A DNA stretch of 64,000 nucleotides from Nioella aestuarii (GCF_050896395.1 NZ_JBPBBA010000016.1:11753-75752); one strand, 5' to 3'; numbered from the stretch's first letter, positions 32,753 through 41,496 are shown. The notes: generated by a model from the letters alone, not told the origin. Numbers and translations are program-made.

Positions 32753-32782
32753 GAAAAAAGCCCCGCTTCTGCGGGGCCTTAT
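32753..32782 (+). terminator. Terminator after the small membrane protein
   Basis: GCCCCGC (32760-32766) pairs with GCGGGGC (32771-32777), loop TTCT. AAAAAA precedes and CTTAT follows; the flanking A-run makes it useful in either direction. Confidence 0.75.
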
Positions 32783-33071
32783 CTGTCAGCGGTCGGCAGA
32801 GTTGGCTTGAATCCGGCCAGCGGCAACGCAGCGAGCCGATTCAAAGCCGCGGGCATCTCGCAAGCACTCCAACTTGTTGTCCGATGACCGCCGTCATCCC
32901 GAAGCGGACGCAAGGGCCCAGACACGAGTTTGCATTAGCCGGCCTTCGCGCGCGGGCCGTGAACTGGTAAGGTCCGGGGTGAGGTGTGCTTTTGCCAAGC
33001 TCACACGACTGTTTGCTGAAAGGCTGTTGGAGGCTGGAGGGGCGTCTTTTGTCACTTTCATTGGAAAAACG

Positions 33072-34037
33072 TTGAAAAGGGTCTCTATTGCACTTCTGTT
33101 CCTCGGAGCGGCGCTTTGGCTCTGGAATAGCTCATTGCTCGTCTTTGGCCTGGAGGATCATGAGACGCGGTTGATCGCTCACCGCGGTGTTCATCATATT
33201 TACGCCGGGACCGATCGTTCGACCGAATCCTGCCACGCATCCCCGGTCGAACCCATCGTGCATGATTTCATTGAGAACACGATCCCCTCGATGGAAGAGG
33301 CATTTCGACTGGGTGCCGACGTGGTGGAGATTGATGTTCATCTCACCACGGACAACGTTTTTGCCGTCTTCCATGATTGGACCCTCGATTGCCGCACCAA
33401 CGGGACCGGCGTCACACACATGCAGGACATCGCCCATCTTCAATCCCTTGACGTTGGATACTGGATTGACGATGGCACCGGCACCTTTCCACTCAGGGGA
33501 CAGGCAGTCGGGCAAATGCCGACCCTTAGCGGGGTTCTGCAAGAGGAAATGCAGGGACTGTTCCTGATAAACTTCAAGAGCCAGCGACGCGAGGAAGGGT
33601 TGGCGCTCGCCGCGATGTTGGAACAGACGGCCCTGCGCGAGCAAGTGTTCGGTGTTTACGGGGGAGAGCCGCCAACACGCGCCGCGATCGCTTCAACACC
33701 CGGACTTCGTGGCTTTGATCGAGTGTCTTTGGAGGCCTGTCTGCTGCGCTACCTCGCCCTGGGCTGGAGCGGCTATGTGCCGGAGAGCTGCCACAATACA
33801 CTGGTCATTGTTCCGCAGGATTATGCACCGTTCCTGTGGGGATGGCCGCATCGGTTCACACGCCGCCTCGAAGCGGTCGGAACGGAGGTCATTCTTGCCG
33901 GAGACTATGATGGTTCCGGCTTTGCAAGCGGTATCGATGACGCCGAAAGCTTCGGTGATGTGCCGGATGCTTTCGATGGCTATGTCTGGACCAATCGTAT
34001 TGAGTTGATTGGCCCGCTGGAAGCAGCCCGCGATTAG
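33072..34037 (+). CDS. Glycerophosphodiester phosphodiesterase family protein
   Basis: From TTG 33072 the product is 321 residues: an N-terminal membrane anchor (RVSIALLFLGAALWLWNSSLLVF) and a GDPD barrel with the catalytic pieces HRGVHH, ENTIPSMEEAF, VVEIDVHLTTDNVFAVFHDW. These enzymes hydrolyse glycerophosphodiesters to glycerol-3-phosphate and an alcohol. The open frame goes back to 32874, but the extra 66 codons (Arg-rich) look non-coding. No strong ribosome site precedes any start. The gene stands alone. Confidence 0.78.
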   Translation: MKRVSIALLFLGAALWLWNSSLLVFGLEDHETRLIAHRGVHHIYAGTDRSTESCHASPVEPIVHDFIENTIPSMEEAFRLGADVVEIDVHLTTDNVFAVFHDWTLDCRTNGTGVTHMQDIAHLQSLDVGYWIDDGTGTFPLRGQAVGQMPTLSGVLQEEMQGLFLINFKSQRREEGLALAAMLEQTALREQVFGVYGGEPPTRAAIASTPGLRGFDRVSLEACLLRYLALGWSGYVPESCHNTLVIVPQDYAPFLWGWPHRFTRRLEAVGTEVILAGDYDGSGFASGIDDAESFGDVPDAFDGYVWTNRIELIGPLEAARD

Positions 34038-34564
34038 GCTGCGGACCCTCGTGCACGGCGCGGCAATTTGCACGTTGGGCTCTCACTCAGCTCTCACCGC
34101 ATGTCACACGAACGGCCGCTTTCGGGGAACGGGTTTGACATTGCAAAGCCCGCATTCTGCACATCGTCAATGCTGATGCCGCGCACAGCAAAGGCTGGTC
34201 GGGAAATTTCAAAGTACTGGGCTGTGAATATAGGCTTCGCTGGTCTGAGGCGGAGCCGGAATATCCGCAGCGAATCCACACTTCCCGCCCACGACTGTCA
34301 GGCTGATACGTTCGACCCAGACCGGCCATCATTGATCGTCGTCAGCACGGCGGTTTCCCCAGGCCTGTATTCCATGCATCGAGCAGCATTTTCGATGGCT
34401 CAAGGTCCGAAGCGCGGAACTTTTCTGCCGTTCCGCGTTTGCCAAGCAAGGCCCCGCTTTTGACGCTTCGCATCTGTGGTGATCTGCCATCATGACATGA
34501 CACCGACCATTTCCTTGGGCTCCAAGCTCTGACGGGCAACGGGTGATCAGCGGTTGATCTCGTC
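34038..34564. other. 527-bp gap without a convincing intact gene
   Basis: Short open frames on both strands lack known motifs. One stretch on the minus strand near 34110-34260 reads like part of a protein (TAQYFEISRPAFAVRGISID then DVQNAGFAMSNPFPE) and could be a decayed gene. I see no RNA gene or mobile element end here. Confidence 0.4.
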
Positions 34565-35437
34565 CTATGCAACGCCATGAGCTTTGATGCAGGACAACAT
34601 GGCCTGCACTTTCTCGGTGCGGTGCAGATCTATATGCGTGACAAGCCAGCCAGTGACCTTCCAGTCGGCATTGGCAGGCAGTACGGGGCGCAGGCTACCC
34701 CGCCTTTGCGCCTCTGTATCACCCATCAGGCCTATGCCAAGCCCTGCACAGATCGCTTCTCCAACAATGCCAATATCGCGGGACGAGAGTGCCACCATCT
34801 CCGGGCGAATGTTGTCCTTGAGCCAGCTGCCAAAAAGCGGAAGGCGATCACGGGGAAATTCCGGCAGCACAAATTCATGCCCGGAAAATCCATCGCGCGC
34901 GTCCGGTATGCCCTGCCGAGCGACATAGCTGTCATGCGCATAGAGGTTGAAGCCGATATCGCCAAAATGAGTGACAACGTAGTCGGGATGATCCGGCTTT
35001 GCCCCGGCGCGTAGGGCGATATGGGCTTCGCCGTATTCCAGCCGGGCAAGGTCTTCGCTTACGTCGACGCGGACGACGCATTGTGGATTTTCACGTCGAA
35101 ACACGTCGATGGCCCCCATGAGCAATCCGGCAAATGGGGCAAGAAGGGACAGTTTGATTTCACCCTCGATCTGCGCACTGCCTCCTTGCACGCGCCCGGC
35201 CAGGTCTTCGATCATCTCTTCGGCCTTCTGAGCCACGCGCAGGACATCCTGTCCGACCTCAGTCAGCGCATAGCCACGCGCATGGCGGATAAAGATCTTG
35301 CTGCCAATCTCATCCTCCAGCGCGTCGATATGGCGGTTCACCGTCGCGCGGTGCAGCCCCAAATAATCTGCGGCCGCACTGACCGTGCCCAATCGGGCCA
35401 CGTGATAGGCCGTTCGTAATTCCGTCCATTTTTCCAA
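34565..35437 (-). CDS. LysR family transcriptional regulator
   Basis: A LysR protein with N-terminal helix-turn-helix (LRTAYHVARLGTVSAAADYLGLHRATVNRHIDALEDEIGSKIF) and an effector domain. TTG 35437 gives 290 residues, the usual length. Starts at 35470 or 35506 would put the operator-like repeats inside the coding part, so TTG with AGG upstream is preferred, with modest certainty. The divergent DoxX gene is its likely target, through the repeats at 35457-35494. Confidence 0.87.
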   Translation of the reverse strand: MEKWTELRTAYHVARLGTVSAAADYLGLHRATVNRHIDALEDEIGSKIFIRHARGYALTEVGQDVLRVAQKAEEMIEDLAGRVQGGSAQIEGEIKLSLLAPFAGLLMGAIDVFRRENPQCVVRVDVSEDLARLEYGEAHIALRAGAKPDHPDYVVTHFGDIGFNLYAHDSYVARQGIPDARDGFSGHEFVLPEFPRDRLPLFGSWLKDNIRPEMVALSSRDIGIVGEAICAGLGIGLMGDTEAQRRGSLRPVLPANADWKVTGWLVTHIDLHRTEKVQAMLSCIKAHGVA

Positions 35438-35456
35438 GACGCTGACCTGTACATAT

Positions 35457-35494
35457 TTCGCGCATATCATGCCGAAATTCGCGCATTGAATGCG
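35457..35494. promoter_or_regulatory. LysR operator-like region: direct repeats and palindrome
   Basis: TTCGCGCAT occurs twice, at 35457-35465 and 35478-35486, starting exactly 21 bp apart (two helical turns). The second copy overlaps the perfect inverted repeat CGCATTGAATGCG (35482-35494). This fits LysR binding at a recognition site and an activation site between divergent genes. Confidence 0.65.
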
Positions 35495-35551
35495 AATTTG
35501 CAGCAAGTTACCACGGTCGGCAAGGAAGACAAGACTTTCAAGGAGTGTTCA

Positions 35552-35914
35552 ATGAAATACCTCTCATACGGCCTGCGCGGCCTGCTGACACTGGCCTTTG
35601 TTGCGGCGGGCATCGCGAAACTCGCGGGCGCCGAGATGATGGTTGCCACGTTTGACGCCATTGGTATTGGTCAGTGGTTCCGCTTTGTAACGGGCGCCAT
35701 CGAAGTGGCAGCCCCTGTTCTACTTTGGTTGCCGGGCAAACAGGTGCTGGGTGCTGCGATCCTTGGGGCGACCATGGTTGGCGCAGTGCTGGCGCATCTT
35801 TTCATCCTTGGGCCGTCGGCAGTGCCGGCTATCATCCTTGGCCTGATCTGTGCTGCAGTGATCTACCTGTACCGCGACCAGATCAGCGACCCGATGGGCC
35901 GCGTCACCGCGTAA
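35552..35914 (+). CDS. DoxX family membrane protein
   Basis: A 120-residue protein with four membrane spans and the DoxX pattern (YGLRGLLTLAFVAAGIAKLAG, RFVTGAIEVAAPVLLWLP, LGAAILGATMVGAVLAHLF, VPAIILGLICAAVIYLY). DoxX-like proteins are linked to quinone redox and thiol or oxidative stress in some bacteria; the role here is not known. AAGGAG precedes ATG 35552. It is divergent from LysR with shared repeats, which suggests LysR control. Confidence 0.87.
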   Translation: MKYLSYGLRGLLTLAFVAAGIAKLAGAEMMVATFDAIGIGQWFRFVTGAIEVAAPVLLWLPGKQVLGAAILGATMVGAVLAHLFILGPSAVPAIILGLICAAVIYLYRDQISDPMGRVTA

Positions 35915-35927
35915 AACACCACATCTA

Positions 35928-36019
35928 GGCCGCGTGCAGATTTTGCGCGCGGCCCATCTGATTTCATTGGAAGAATCATCGACTTGACGGGGCATCATTG
36001 GTCCCCGAATTAAATTCGG
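35928..36019 (+). terminator. Hairpins behind the DoxX gene
   Basis: GGCCGCG (35928-35934) pairs with CGCGGCC (35948-35954) 14 bp after the DoxX stop but has only a weak T-tail. A second symmetric element, CCGAATTAAATTCGG (36005-36019), is followed by CATTATTTTG. Either could stop transcription. The rest of this 220-bp gap (to 36137) shows no gene; GAGGGGT and ACCCCTC also form an inverted pair near 36053-36088. Confidence 0.45.
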
Positions 36020-36137
36020 CATTATTTTGAGCACGTCTTGAGACACGCGAAGAGGGGTGACTTGGTTCGACATACCCCTCGAAGCCAAGGCAAAGCGTGG
36101 GTAGTCCGCATCTTGGCCAGTCGAGCCAGCGGCCGTT

Positions 36138-36857
36138 TCAGAGCAGTTTGATCGCGCGCTCGGACGTGTCGCGGATATGTTTCTCTATCAGAGCGGCGGC
36201 GAGGTCGGCATCGCGCGCGAGGGTCGCGTTCATGATCTCCCGGTGCTCCTCGAATTTTCGGCCGCCAAGTCCCTTCGGCGCACGTTTGGTGACGAAGCGG
36301 TACCGGTCCAGCTGGTCGAACATGATGCTGCGCAGCCGGAACAGCCAGCGCCCCGGGCAGGCGGCGACGATGGCCTCGTGAAACTCGCGATGGCGCTCGA
36401 CCCATTCCGAGTGGCGGACCATCCGCCGTTCCCATGGCAGTGATTCGATGATGCTGAGGCGATGGTGAGCGGCGACGATGTTGGTCTCCCAATCCTCGTC
36501 GCCATGGGCGATGGCCTCGCGCACTGCGCGTCCTTCGAAAGTGATGAAATGCTCGGTGATCTCGCTCAGTTCTTCAGCGGAAACGGGTGATACCCTGAAG
36601 CCCTTTCCGGCCTCAAGGGTCACGAAGCCTTCGGAGGAAAGTTGCGACAGCGCCTCGCGAAGGGTGCCGATGCCAACATCGTAGCGCTTCGTCATCTCCG
36701 CGAATTTCAGGCGAGTCCCGGGCTCGAACACGCTGCTAATGATGTCGTTGCGAAGCCGCGTCAGCGCGTCCCGGGCGCCGGATGCGCCTGGCCCGTCCGA
36801 TTTCGCGGCAAGCTCTCTTGCCGACGTCGATGTCCCTGGGATCACGGGTTCTTCCAT
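36138..36857 (-). CDS. GntR family regulator, FCD type
   Basis: A 239-residue regulator with a GntR winged helix at about residues 28-95 (ALTRLRNDIISSVFEPGTRLKFAEMTKRYDVGIGTLREALSQL) and an FCD effector domain (EELSEITEHFITFEGRAVREAI, HREFHEAIVAACPGRWL, EEHREIMNATLARDADLAAALIEKHI). FCD regulators usually sense organic acids and repress catabolic operons. It is divergent from the catabolic cluster. ATG 36857 is chosen. A near-copy of the palindrome found before two cluster genes lies upstream of its own start, so autorepression is likely. Confidence 0.9.
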   Translation of the reverse strand: MEEPVIPGTSTSARELAAKSDGPGASGARDALTRLRNDIISSVFEPGTRLKFAEMTKRYDVGIGTLREALSQLSSEGFVTLEAGKGFRVSPVSAEELSEITEHFITFEGRAVREAIAHGDEDWETNIVAAHHRLSIIESLPWERRMVRHSEWVERHREFHEAIVAACPGRWLFRLRSIMFDQLDRYRFVTKRAPKGLGGRKFEEHREIMNATLARDADLAAALIEKHIRDTSERAIKLL

Positions 36858-36912
36858 GCCTTGGCAGCCCTTTTCTGAGGTGTCGGCGTCGCCCCGCGCG
36901 CCTACGTTCCAT

Positions 36913-37008
36913 ATTTTCGAATATCCCAAGAAAACGCGAATGGACAGGTTTTTTCGGCATCATGGGTTTTCACGATGTAGCTTCGATGCTATTCAGATTT
37001 TCGAAAAT
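36913..37008. promoter_or_regulatory. GntR operator candidates, sites 1 and 2
   Basis: ATTTTCGAATAT (36913-36924) lies 56 bp before the regulator start, and the perfect palindrome ATTTTCGAAAAT (36997-37008) lies just before the first catabolic gene. They differ at a single base. A third exact copy occurs at 37914-37925. Shared symmetric sites around a divergent repressor are strong evidence of one regulon. Confidence 0.75.
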
Positions 37009-37022
37009 AGGAAGATATGCGA

Positions 37023-37868
37023 ATGAAGTTTCTATCTTTTTTCAGAGATGACCAGCCAAGCTGGGGGAGCGTCGCGAAAGGGGGGATCATCGATCTCGGG
37101 CAGCGCTCAAGCGGTCGGTTTCCCGATCTTCGGTCTTTCATCGCGGCGGGCCTGCCGCGCGATCTTCTGGATGATTCGGGGGGGGGCGATCTGGCCTTTG
37201 ACGAGGTCACACTGGCCCCGGTGATCCCAAACCCCGACAAGATCGTCATGGCGGCTGTCAATTACCTCGAGGATACAACGGACCCCGATACGCTTCCGGC
37301 CTATCCCGTCTTGTTCCTGCGCCTGCCATCGTCGCAGATCGGCCACGGCGCGCCGTTGATCCAGCCCCGGTCCTCACAGAAACTGGATTTCGAGGGCGAG
37401 CTGGCCGTGATCATAGGTGCGGGCGGGCGGCATATCCCGCGCGAGGAGGCGATGGCGCATGTGGCGGGATACGCGATCTACAACGATGGCAGCGTGCGCG
37501 ACTGGCAGAAGCACAGTCACCAATTCACGCCGGGCAAAAACTTTACCGGAACCGGGGCTTTCGGGCCCTGGATGGTCGAAGCGGCGGATCTTCCGATCCC
37601 GGATCGGGCGCTGTCGCTGGTGACTCGGATCAACGGGGTGGAAAAGCAGCGTACGGACACGTCACGCATGATCTTCGATATTCCATACCTGATTTCCTAC
37701 ATCTCCACCTTCGCGCCACTGGTGCCCGGCGACGTGATCGTGACCGGAACATGCACGGGCTTCGGCACGACGCGGACACCGCCCGAATTCCTTGTGCCCG
37801 GCGATGTCGTCGAGGTTGAGATCGAGGGAATCGGCCTGCTGTCCAACACAGTAGAGGCCGAGAAGTGA
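37023..37868 (+). CDS. Fumarylacetoacetate hydrolase (FAH) family protein
   Basis: A 281-residue enzyme of the FAH superfamily (hydrolases, hydratases or decarboxylases of beta-diketo or oxo acids). Metal ligands are visible: Glu residues in LDFEGELAVIIG and Asp in YAIYNDGSVRDWQ; substrate loops GKNFTGTGAFGPW and GDVIVTGTCTGFGTT are family-like. AGGAAG lies 8 nt upstream of ATG 37023; ATG 37017 in frame is possible. It is the first gene after the GntR operator. The presence of an extradiol-type enzyme next to it suggests work on a ring-cleavage product. Confidence 0.88.
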   Translation: MKFLSFFRDDQPSWGSVAKGGIIDLGQRSSGRFPDLRSFIAAGLPRDLLDDSGGGDLAFDEVTLAPVIPNPDKIVMAAVNYLEDTTDPDTLPAYPVLFLRLPSSQIGHGAPLIQPRSSQKLDFEGELAVIIGAGGRHIPREEAMAHVAGYAIYNDGSVRDWQKHSHQFTPGKNFTGTGAFGPWMVEAADLPIPDRALSLVTRINGVEKQRTDTSRMIFDIPYLISYISTFAPLVPGDVIVTGTCTGFGTTRTPPEFLVPGDVVEVEIEGIGLLSNTVEAEK

Positions 37869-37913
37869 TACGGGCGTTGGGCGCTGGGGTGGGGCGTTTT
37901 CCACCAAATGCAA

Positions 37914-37925
37914 ATTTTCGAAAAT
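37914..37925. promoter_or_regulatory. GntR operator candidate, site 3
   Basis: An exact copy of ATTTTCGAAAAT between the FAH gene and the VOC gene, inside a larger near-symmetric segment (CAAATTTTCGAAAATGTTTG). It suggests a second regulated promoter for the VOC gene and those behind it. Confidence 0.7.
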
Positions 37926-37988
37926 GTTTGTGCTATGCGAAACTACGTGCTAGCACGGACTGCAAGTAGAGACGGGGGATGAGTCGAC

Positions 37989-38894
37989 ATGAGCTATCTT
38001 GTGAATGCGATGGGTCACGTTCAGTTGAACGTCATGGATGTCGATGCCCTTGTGCGCGAATCCGTTGAGATCCTTGGTTTGCGCGTGACCCGGGAAGAAG
38101 CTGGATGCGTCTGGCTTTCTTCGAATGGGCGCATGGCGGAACTGGTGCTGCACGAGGCCGGCGAGAACTCCATGCGCGCTCTTGGCTTCGAGGCGGTGTC
38201 AGAAGCTGCCGTCGCTGAGGCCGCGGCGCGTGTCGCGGATGCGGGGTGCCGCCTCATTTCGTCCGAGCCCAGCCTGGACTGCTGCGTGACAGGGATGACC
38301 TTTGTCACGCCGCAGGGCCATACGATTGAGCTGCACAGCCCCGTCGCCACAGAGATCTACGGCAACAGGCATCCGACCACTGGCATGGCTCCGCTGCGCA
38401 TCGACCACGTTAACATCACTTCGCCCGAACCGGCCGAGACCCGCGCCCAGATGGAGGCGATCATGGGCATGCGCCTGTCCGAGCGGATGGTGGATGATGG
38501 CCTCAGCTGGATGCGGGGCGCGAACCGCCTTCACCACATCCTCGGCATTGTGAAGGGCGAAACCGGGCTGCACCACTATTCGTGGGAAGTGGCTGAGTTC
38601 TCGGACTACTGCACGCTGGGCGACCGTCTGGACACGATCGAGAAGAACTTCATCTGGGGGCCAGGGCGGCATCGCCCGGGCGACAACACCTTCGCCTATT
38701 ACATCGACACCTGCGGCGCGATGGTCGAATGCGCGGGCAACATGGCGCTGATCAATGACGATGATCGCTATGAGCCGAACGTGATCACCGCGCTCAAGCG
38801 GCCCGACAACGTGCGGGTGATGAATGTCTGGGGCGAACCTGCGCCGCTGCCGTGGCGCGAGCACCGTTTTCCTTGGGCGGCGCCTTTGGCGTAA
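37989..38894 (+). CDS. VOC family protein, extradiol ring-cleavage dioxygenase-like
   Basis: A 301-residue two-domain vicinal oxygen chelate protein. The pattern of catechol 2,3-dioxygenase types is present: GHVQLNVMDVDALVRESVEILGL, RIDHVNITSPEP with His140, HHYSWEVAEF with His195/196, and MVECAGNMALI with Glu247. A His, His, Glu set is the iron ligand set of type I extradiol dioxygenases, so ring cleavage of a catechol-like substrate is plausible; no ring-hydroxylating enzyme is in the cluster, so the substrate may already be dihydroxylated, or the enzyme may do another VOC reaction. Confidence 0.85.
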   Translation: MSYLVNAMGHVQLNVMDVDALVRESVEILGLRVTREEAGCVWLSSNGRMAELVLHEAGENSMRALGFEAVSEAAVAEAAARVADAGCRLISSEPSLDCCVTGMTFVTPQGHTIELHSPVATEIYGNRHPTTGMAPLRIDHVNITSPEPAETRAQMEAIMGMRLSERMVDDGLSWMRGANRLHHILGIVKGETGLHHYSWEVAEFSDYCTLGDRLDTIEKNFIWGPGRHRPGDNTFAYYIDTCGAMVECAGNMALINDDDRYEPNVITALKRPDNVRVMNVWGEPAPLPWREHRFPWAAPLA

Positions 38895-38920
38895 GTGAGC
38901 TTCTGAGGAGGGGCAAGACC

Positions 38921-39478
38921 ATGATAAAGCTTGGAATTCTCGAAGGATCGTTGCGCCGTGCATCGCTGTCGCGTGCGGTGGCACGGGCGGCGACCGGCCT
39001 TGTGCCGGGCGGGATGGACCCCGTGAGCCTGCCAAATCCCGGCACCCTTCCGCTGTTCGACCAGGATATCCTGGATGCCGGAATGCCCGAGAGCGTCGAG
39101 GCCATGGTGGCCGCGGTTGAGGGGGTGGATGCCGTTCTGATCGTGACGCCGGAATACAACTGGTCAATACCCGGCGGGCTGAAGAACGCGATCGACTGGC
39201 TTTCGCGCGTCTCCCCGAACCCGATGGCGCGCAAACCCGTCGCGGTCTGGAGCGTGTCGCCCGGTCTCTTGGGGGGCGCGCGCGTTCATGAAAGCCTGCG
39301 CCAGACGCTGCATTGCCAGGAGGCGGTCATCATGGCCAAACCCGAGGTGCAGGTCGCGGGTGCGCGAGGCAAGGTGGATGTCGAAACCGGCACGATCACC
39401 AACGCCGATACCGAAGCCTTCCTGCGCGGGCATCTTTCGAGCTTTGCCGCATTCTGCAATTCCTGGAGCCGCGCCTAG
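38921..39478 (+). CDS. NADPH-dependent FMN reductase family protein
   Basis: A 185-residue flavodoxin-like protein of the SsuE/chromate reductase type: LGILEGSLRRASLSRAVARAA at the start, then VDAVLIVTPEYNWSIPGGLKNAIDWLSR, the signature of FMN-dependent NADPH reductases. It may supply reduced flavin to a monooxygenase, or reduce a quinone intermediate; no flavin monooxygenase is adjacent. A GAGG segment precedes ATG 38921. It follows the VOC gene by 26 bp. Confidence 0.87.
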   Translation: MIKLGILEGSLRRASLSRAVARAATGLVPGGMDPVSLPNPGTLPLFDQDILDAGMPESVEAMVAAVEGVDAVLIVTPEYNWSIPGGLKNAIDWLSRVSPNPMARKPVAVWSVSPGLLGGARVHESLRQTLHCQEAVIMAKPEVQVAGARGKVDVETGTITNADTEAFLRGHLSSFAAFCNSWSRA

Positions 39479-39517
39479 ACGCGGCCCCGTTTCAACTCGA
39501 AGACGAGGCGCAAAGTC

Positions 39518-40405
39518 ATGGAACATCCGCTAACGTTCATGTCCGACGGCCTGAAACTGTCCGGTGTCTTGCATGTGCCCGAGGGCCGCAAGCCCGGCCA
39601 GCGGCTGCCGACCTTCATCGTGCTGCACGGGTTCGTCGGCACGAAGGACAAGTCGCATGTGGAGCTGGTCTCGCACATGCTCGAGGCGATGGGTTACTGC
39701 GTGTTCCGCATCGATTTCCGCGGCTGTGGCCAGAGCGAGGGCGCGCGCGGCGAGGTGCGCTGCCACGACCAGGTGGCCGACACGCGTAATGCCCTGTCCT
39801 TCATCGCACAGCGCGAAGAGGTCGACCCCGAGCGGATTGGTCTGACCGGCCACAGCTTCGGCGCGGCCGTTGCCATCTTCACCGGCGGTGTCGACCGGCG
39901 GGTGGCCTGTGTCATGTCGCTTTGTGGCTGGGGCGATGGAGAGCGCAAGTTCCGCGGTCAGCACCCGACGCCCGAAGCCTGGGAGAAGTTCACCGGCATC
40001 CTTGAAGAGGGCCGCCGCCACCGCGCAGAGACGGGCGAAAGCATGTGGGTATCGCGCTTCGACGTGGTCCCGATCCCCGAGGAGCTGCGCAAGAACCTGT
40101 CGCCCCACGCGCAGTTCGAGGTGCCCGTCGAGACCGCTATCAGCATGTACCATTTTCGGGCTGAGGACGTGGTCGCGGATATCGCGCCGCGCCCGCTTTT
40201 GCTGTTCCACACCGCAGGCGACGTGATCACGCCGATGGAGCAATCCATCAGCCTGTTCCAAAAGGCCGGCGCCAATGCCGAACTGATGATCCCCACGGGC
40301 GTGTCGCATTTCCCGCTGTCCGACGAGGACGCGCCCCATACCCGCGCGCTGATTTCAGCCTGGCTTGAGAAATTCTTTCCGACCCCGCTTGGTGCCGAGG
40401 CATGA
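39518..40405 (+). CDS. Alpha/beta hydrolase
   Basis: A 295-residue hydrolase with VLHGFVGTKDKSHVELV, FRIDFRGCGQSEGARGE, nucleophile Ser113 in GLTGHSFGAAVAI, an acid in LFHTAGDVITP and His in PTGVSHFPLSDEDAPH. In a meta-cleavage type pathway such an enzyme would hydrolyse a ring-opened ketone; an esterase role on the imported substrate is another option. The ATGATG junction with the next gene shows coupling. Confidence 0.87.
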   Translation: MEHPLTFMSDGLKLSGVLHVPEGRKPGQRLPTFIVLHGFVGTKDKSHVELVSHMLEAMGYCVFRIDFRGCGQSEGARGEVRCHDQVADTRNALSFIAQREEVDPERIGLTGHSFGAAVAIFTGGVDRRVACVMSLCGWGDGERKFRGQHPTPEAWEKFTGILEEGRRHRAETGESMWVSRFDVVPIPEELRKNLSPHAQFEVPVETAISMYHFRAEDVVADIAPRPLLLFHTAGDVITPMEQSISLFQKAGANAELMIPTGVSHFPLSDEDAPHTRALISAWLEKFFPTPLGAEA

Positions 40406-41436
40406 TGCGGTTTCGCCCAGACGACCTTAAAGGGTATGCCGCCGCGCTGCTGGAGGCGACGGGCTACACGCCCGAGCACGCCGAGCGGACGGCGGAGATC
40501 CTGGTCTGGGCGAATGCACGGGGGGCGGAGTCGCACGGTGTCCTTCGCATTCCGCGCTATGGCGAAATGGTCGAAACGGGGCTGATCGACCCAATAGCGG
40601 TTCCGTCCGTCGTGTCGCGCGAGGGCGCGGTCGCGGTGGTCGAGGCCGCGCGGGCCCCCGGACCGTCTGGCATGGTCGTCGCGATGGACACCGCCATCGA
40701 GATCGCCGCTGAGTCGGGCATCGGCTGGTGTTCGGCGCGGAACATCACCCATGCCGGCGCTGTCGGCTATTTCGCTCTTCGAGCGGCCGAGCGCGGCTGT
40801 CTCGGCATCGTCATTACGGCATCGGGCCCGCTTATGGCCTATCACGGGGCGCGGGTCGCAGGGCTTTCGACCAACCCGATTTCCGTTGCGGTGCCGACGC
40901 GCAGCCTGCCGCTTCTGCTAGACATGTCCACCTCGACCGTGGCCCTGGGCAAGATCCTGCACGCGAAGGATACCGGCACCCCGATCCCCGAGGGCTGGGC
41001 CATCGACGCCGAAGGTGCGCCCGCAACCGACCCCGCCAAGGTCGCGACGCTGACGCCGCTTGGTGGCCCGAAGGGATCGGGCCTGTCGCTGATGATCGAG
41101 GTTCTGGCCAGCGTGCTTGTGTCGAACCCGGCCATTTCGAGCGTCCTGTCCGGGCAGAAGGGTGCCATGAACGGTGCAGCCCTTGCCCTAAGGATCGGCG
41201 CCTTCGCCGACCCCGATGTATTCGCTACGCAGATCGCCGAGCTGGCACAGCGCCTGAAGGCACTGCCGACAGCCCAGGGGACCGACGAGATCCTGATGCC
41301 CGGTGAGCGCGGCTTTCGCCTTGCGGCGGAACGGCGGGTGGCGGGCATTCCTATCGCTAAGGGCACGGTCGACCGTCTGGCAGCACTGGGGGCGCGGTAC
41401 GGCATTGCACCACCCACTCCGATGTCGCCGCCCTGA
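40402..41436 (+). CDS. Ldh family NAD(P)-dependent oxidoreductase
   Basis: A 344-residue member of the malate/L-lactate/ureidoglycolate dehydrogenase family. Signatures: ANARGAESHGVLRIPRYGEMVETGLIDP, SARNITHAGAVGYFALRAAERGCLGIVITASGPLMAYHGAR, GLSTNPISVAVPT, PKGSGLSLMIEVL. These enzymes oxidise 2-hydroxy acids. It overlaps the hydrolase gene by 4 bp. Its place before the TTT transporter suggests oxidation of a 2-hydroxy carboxylate from the pathway. Confidence 0.9.
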   Translation: MMRFRPDDLKGYAAALLEATGYTPEHAERTAEILVWANARGAESHGVLRIPRYGEMVETGLIDPIAVPSVVSREGAVAVVEAARAPGPSGMVVAMDTAIEIAAESGIGWCSARNITHAGAVGYFALRAAERGCLGIVITASGPLMAYHGARVAGLSTNPISVAVPTRSLPLLLDMSTSTVALGKILHAKDTGTPIPEGWAIDAEGAPATDPAKVATLTPLGGPKGSGLSLMIEVLASVLVSNPAISSVLSGQKGAMNGAALALRIGAFADPDVFATQIAELAQRLKALPTAQGTDEILMPGERGFRLAAERRVAGIPIAKGTVDRLAALGARYGIAPPTPMSPP

Positions 41437-41496
41437 CAAGGCGGCACTGACGGACCACGAGGCCTGATACAAAAACGCCAGCAGGGAGGGGCGAAC

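Noticed and set aside
32874..33071. 66-codon N-terminal extension of the GDPD gene
   Set aside because: Arg-rich and unlike a signal or anchor; the membrane anchor begins just after TTG 33072.
34068..34578. Three short frames on both strands in the gap after the GDPD gene
   Set aside because: They overlap each other, have no ribosome sites and no recognised motifs.
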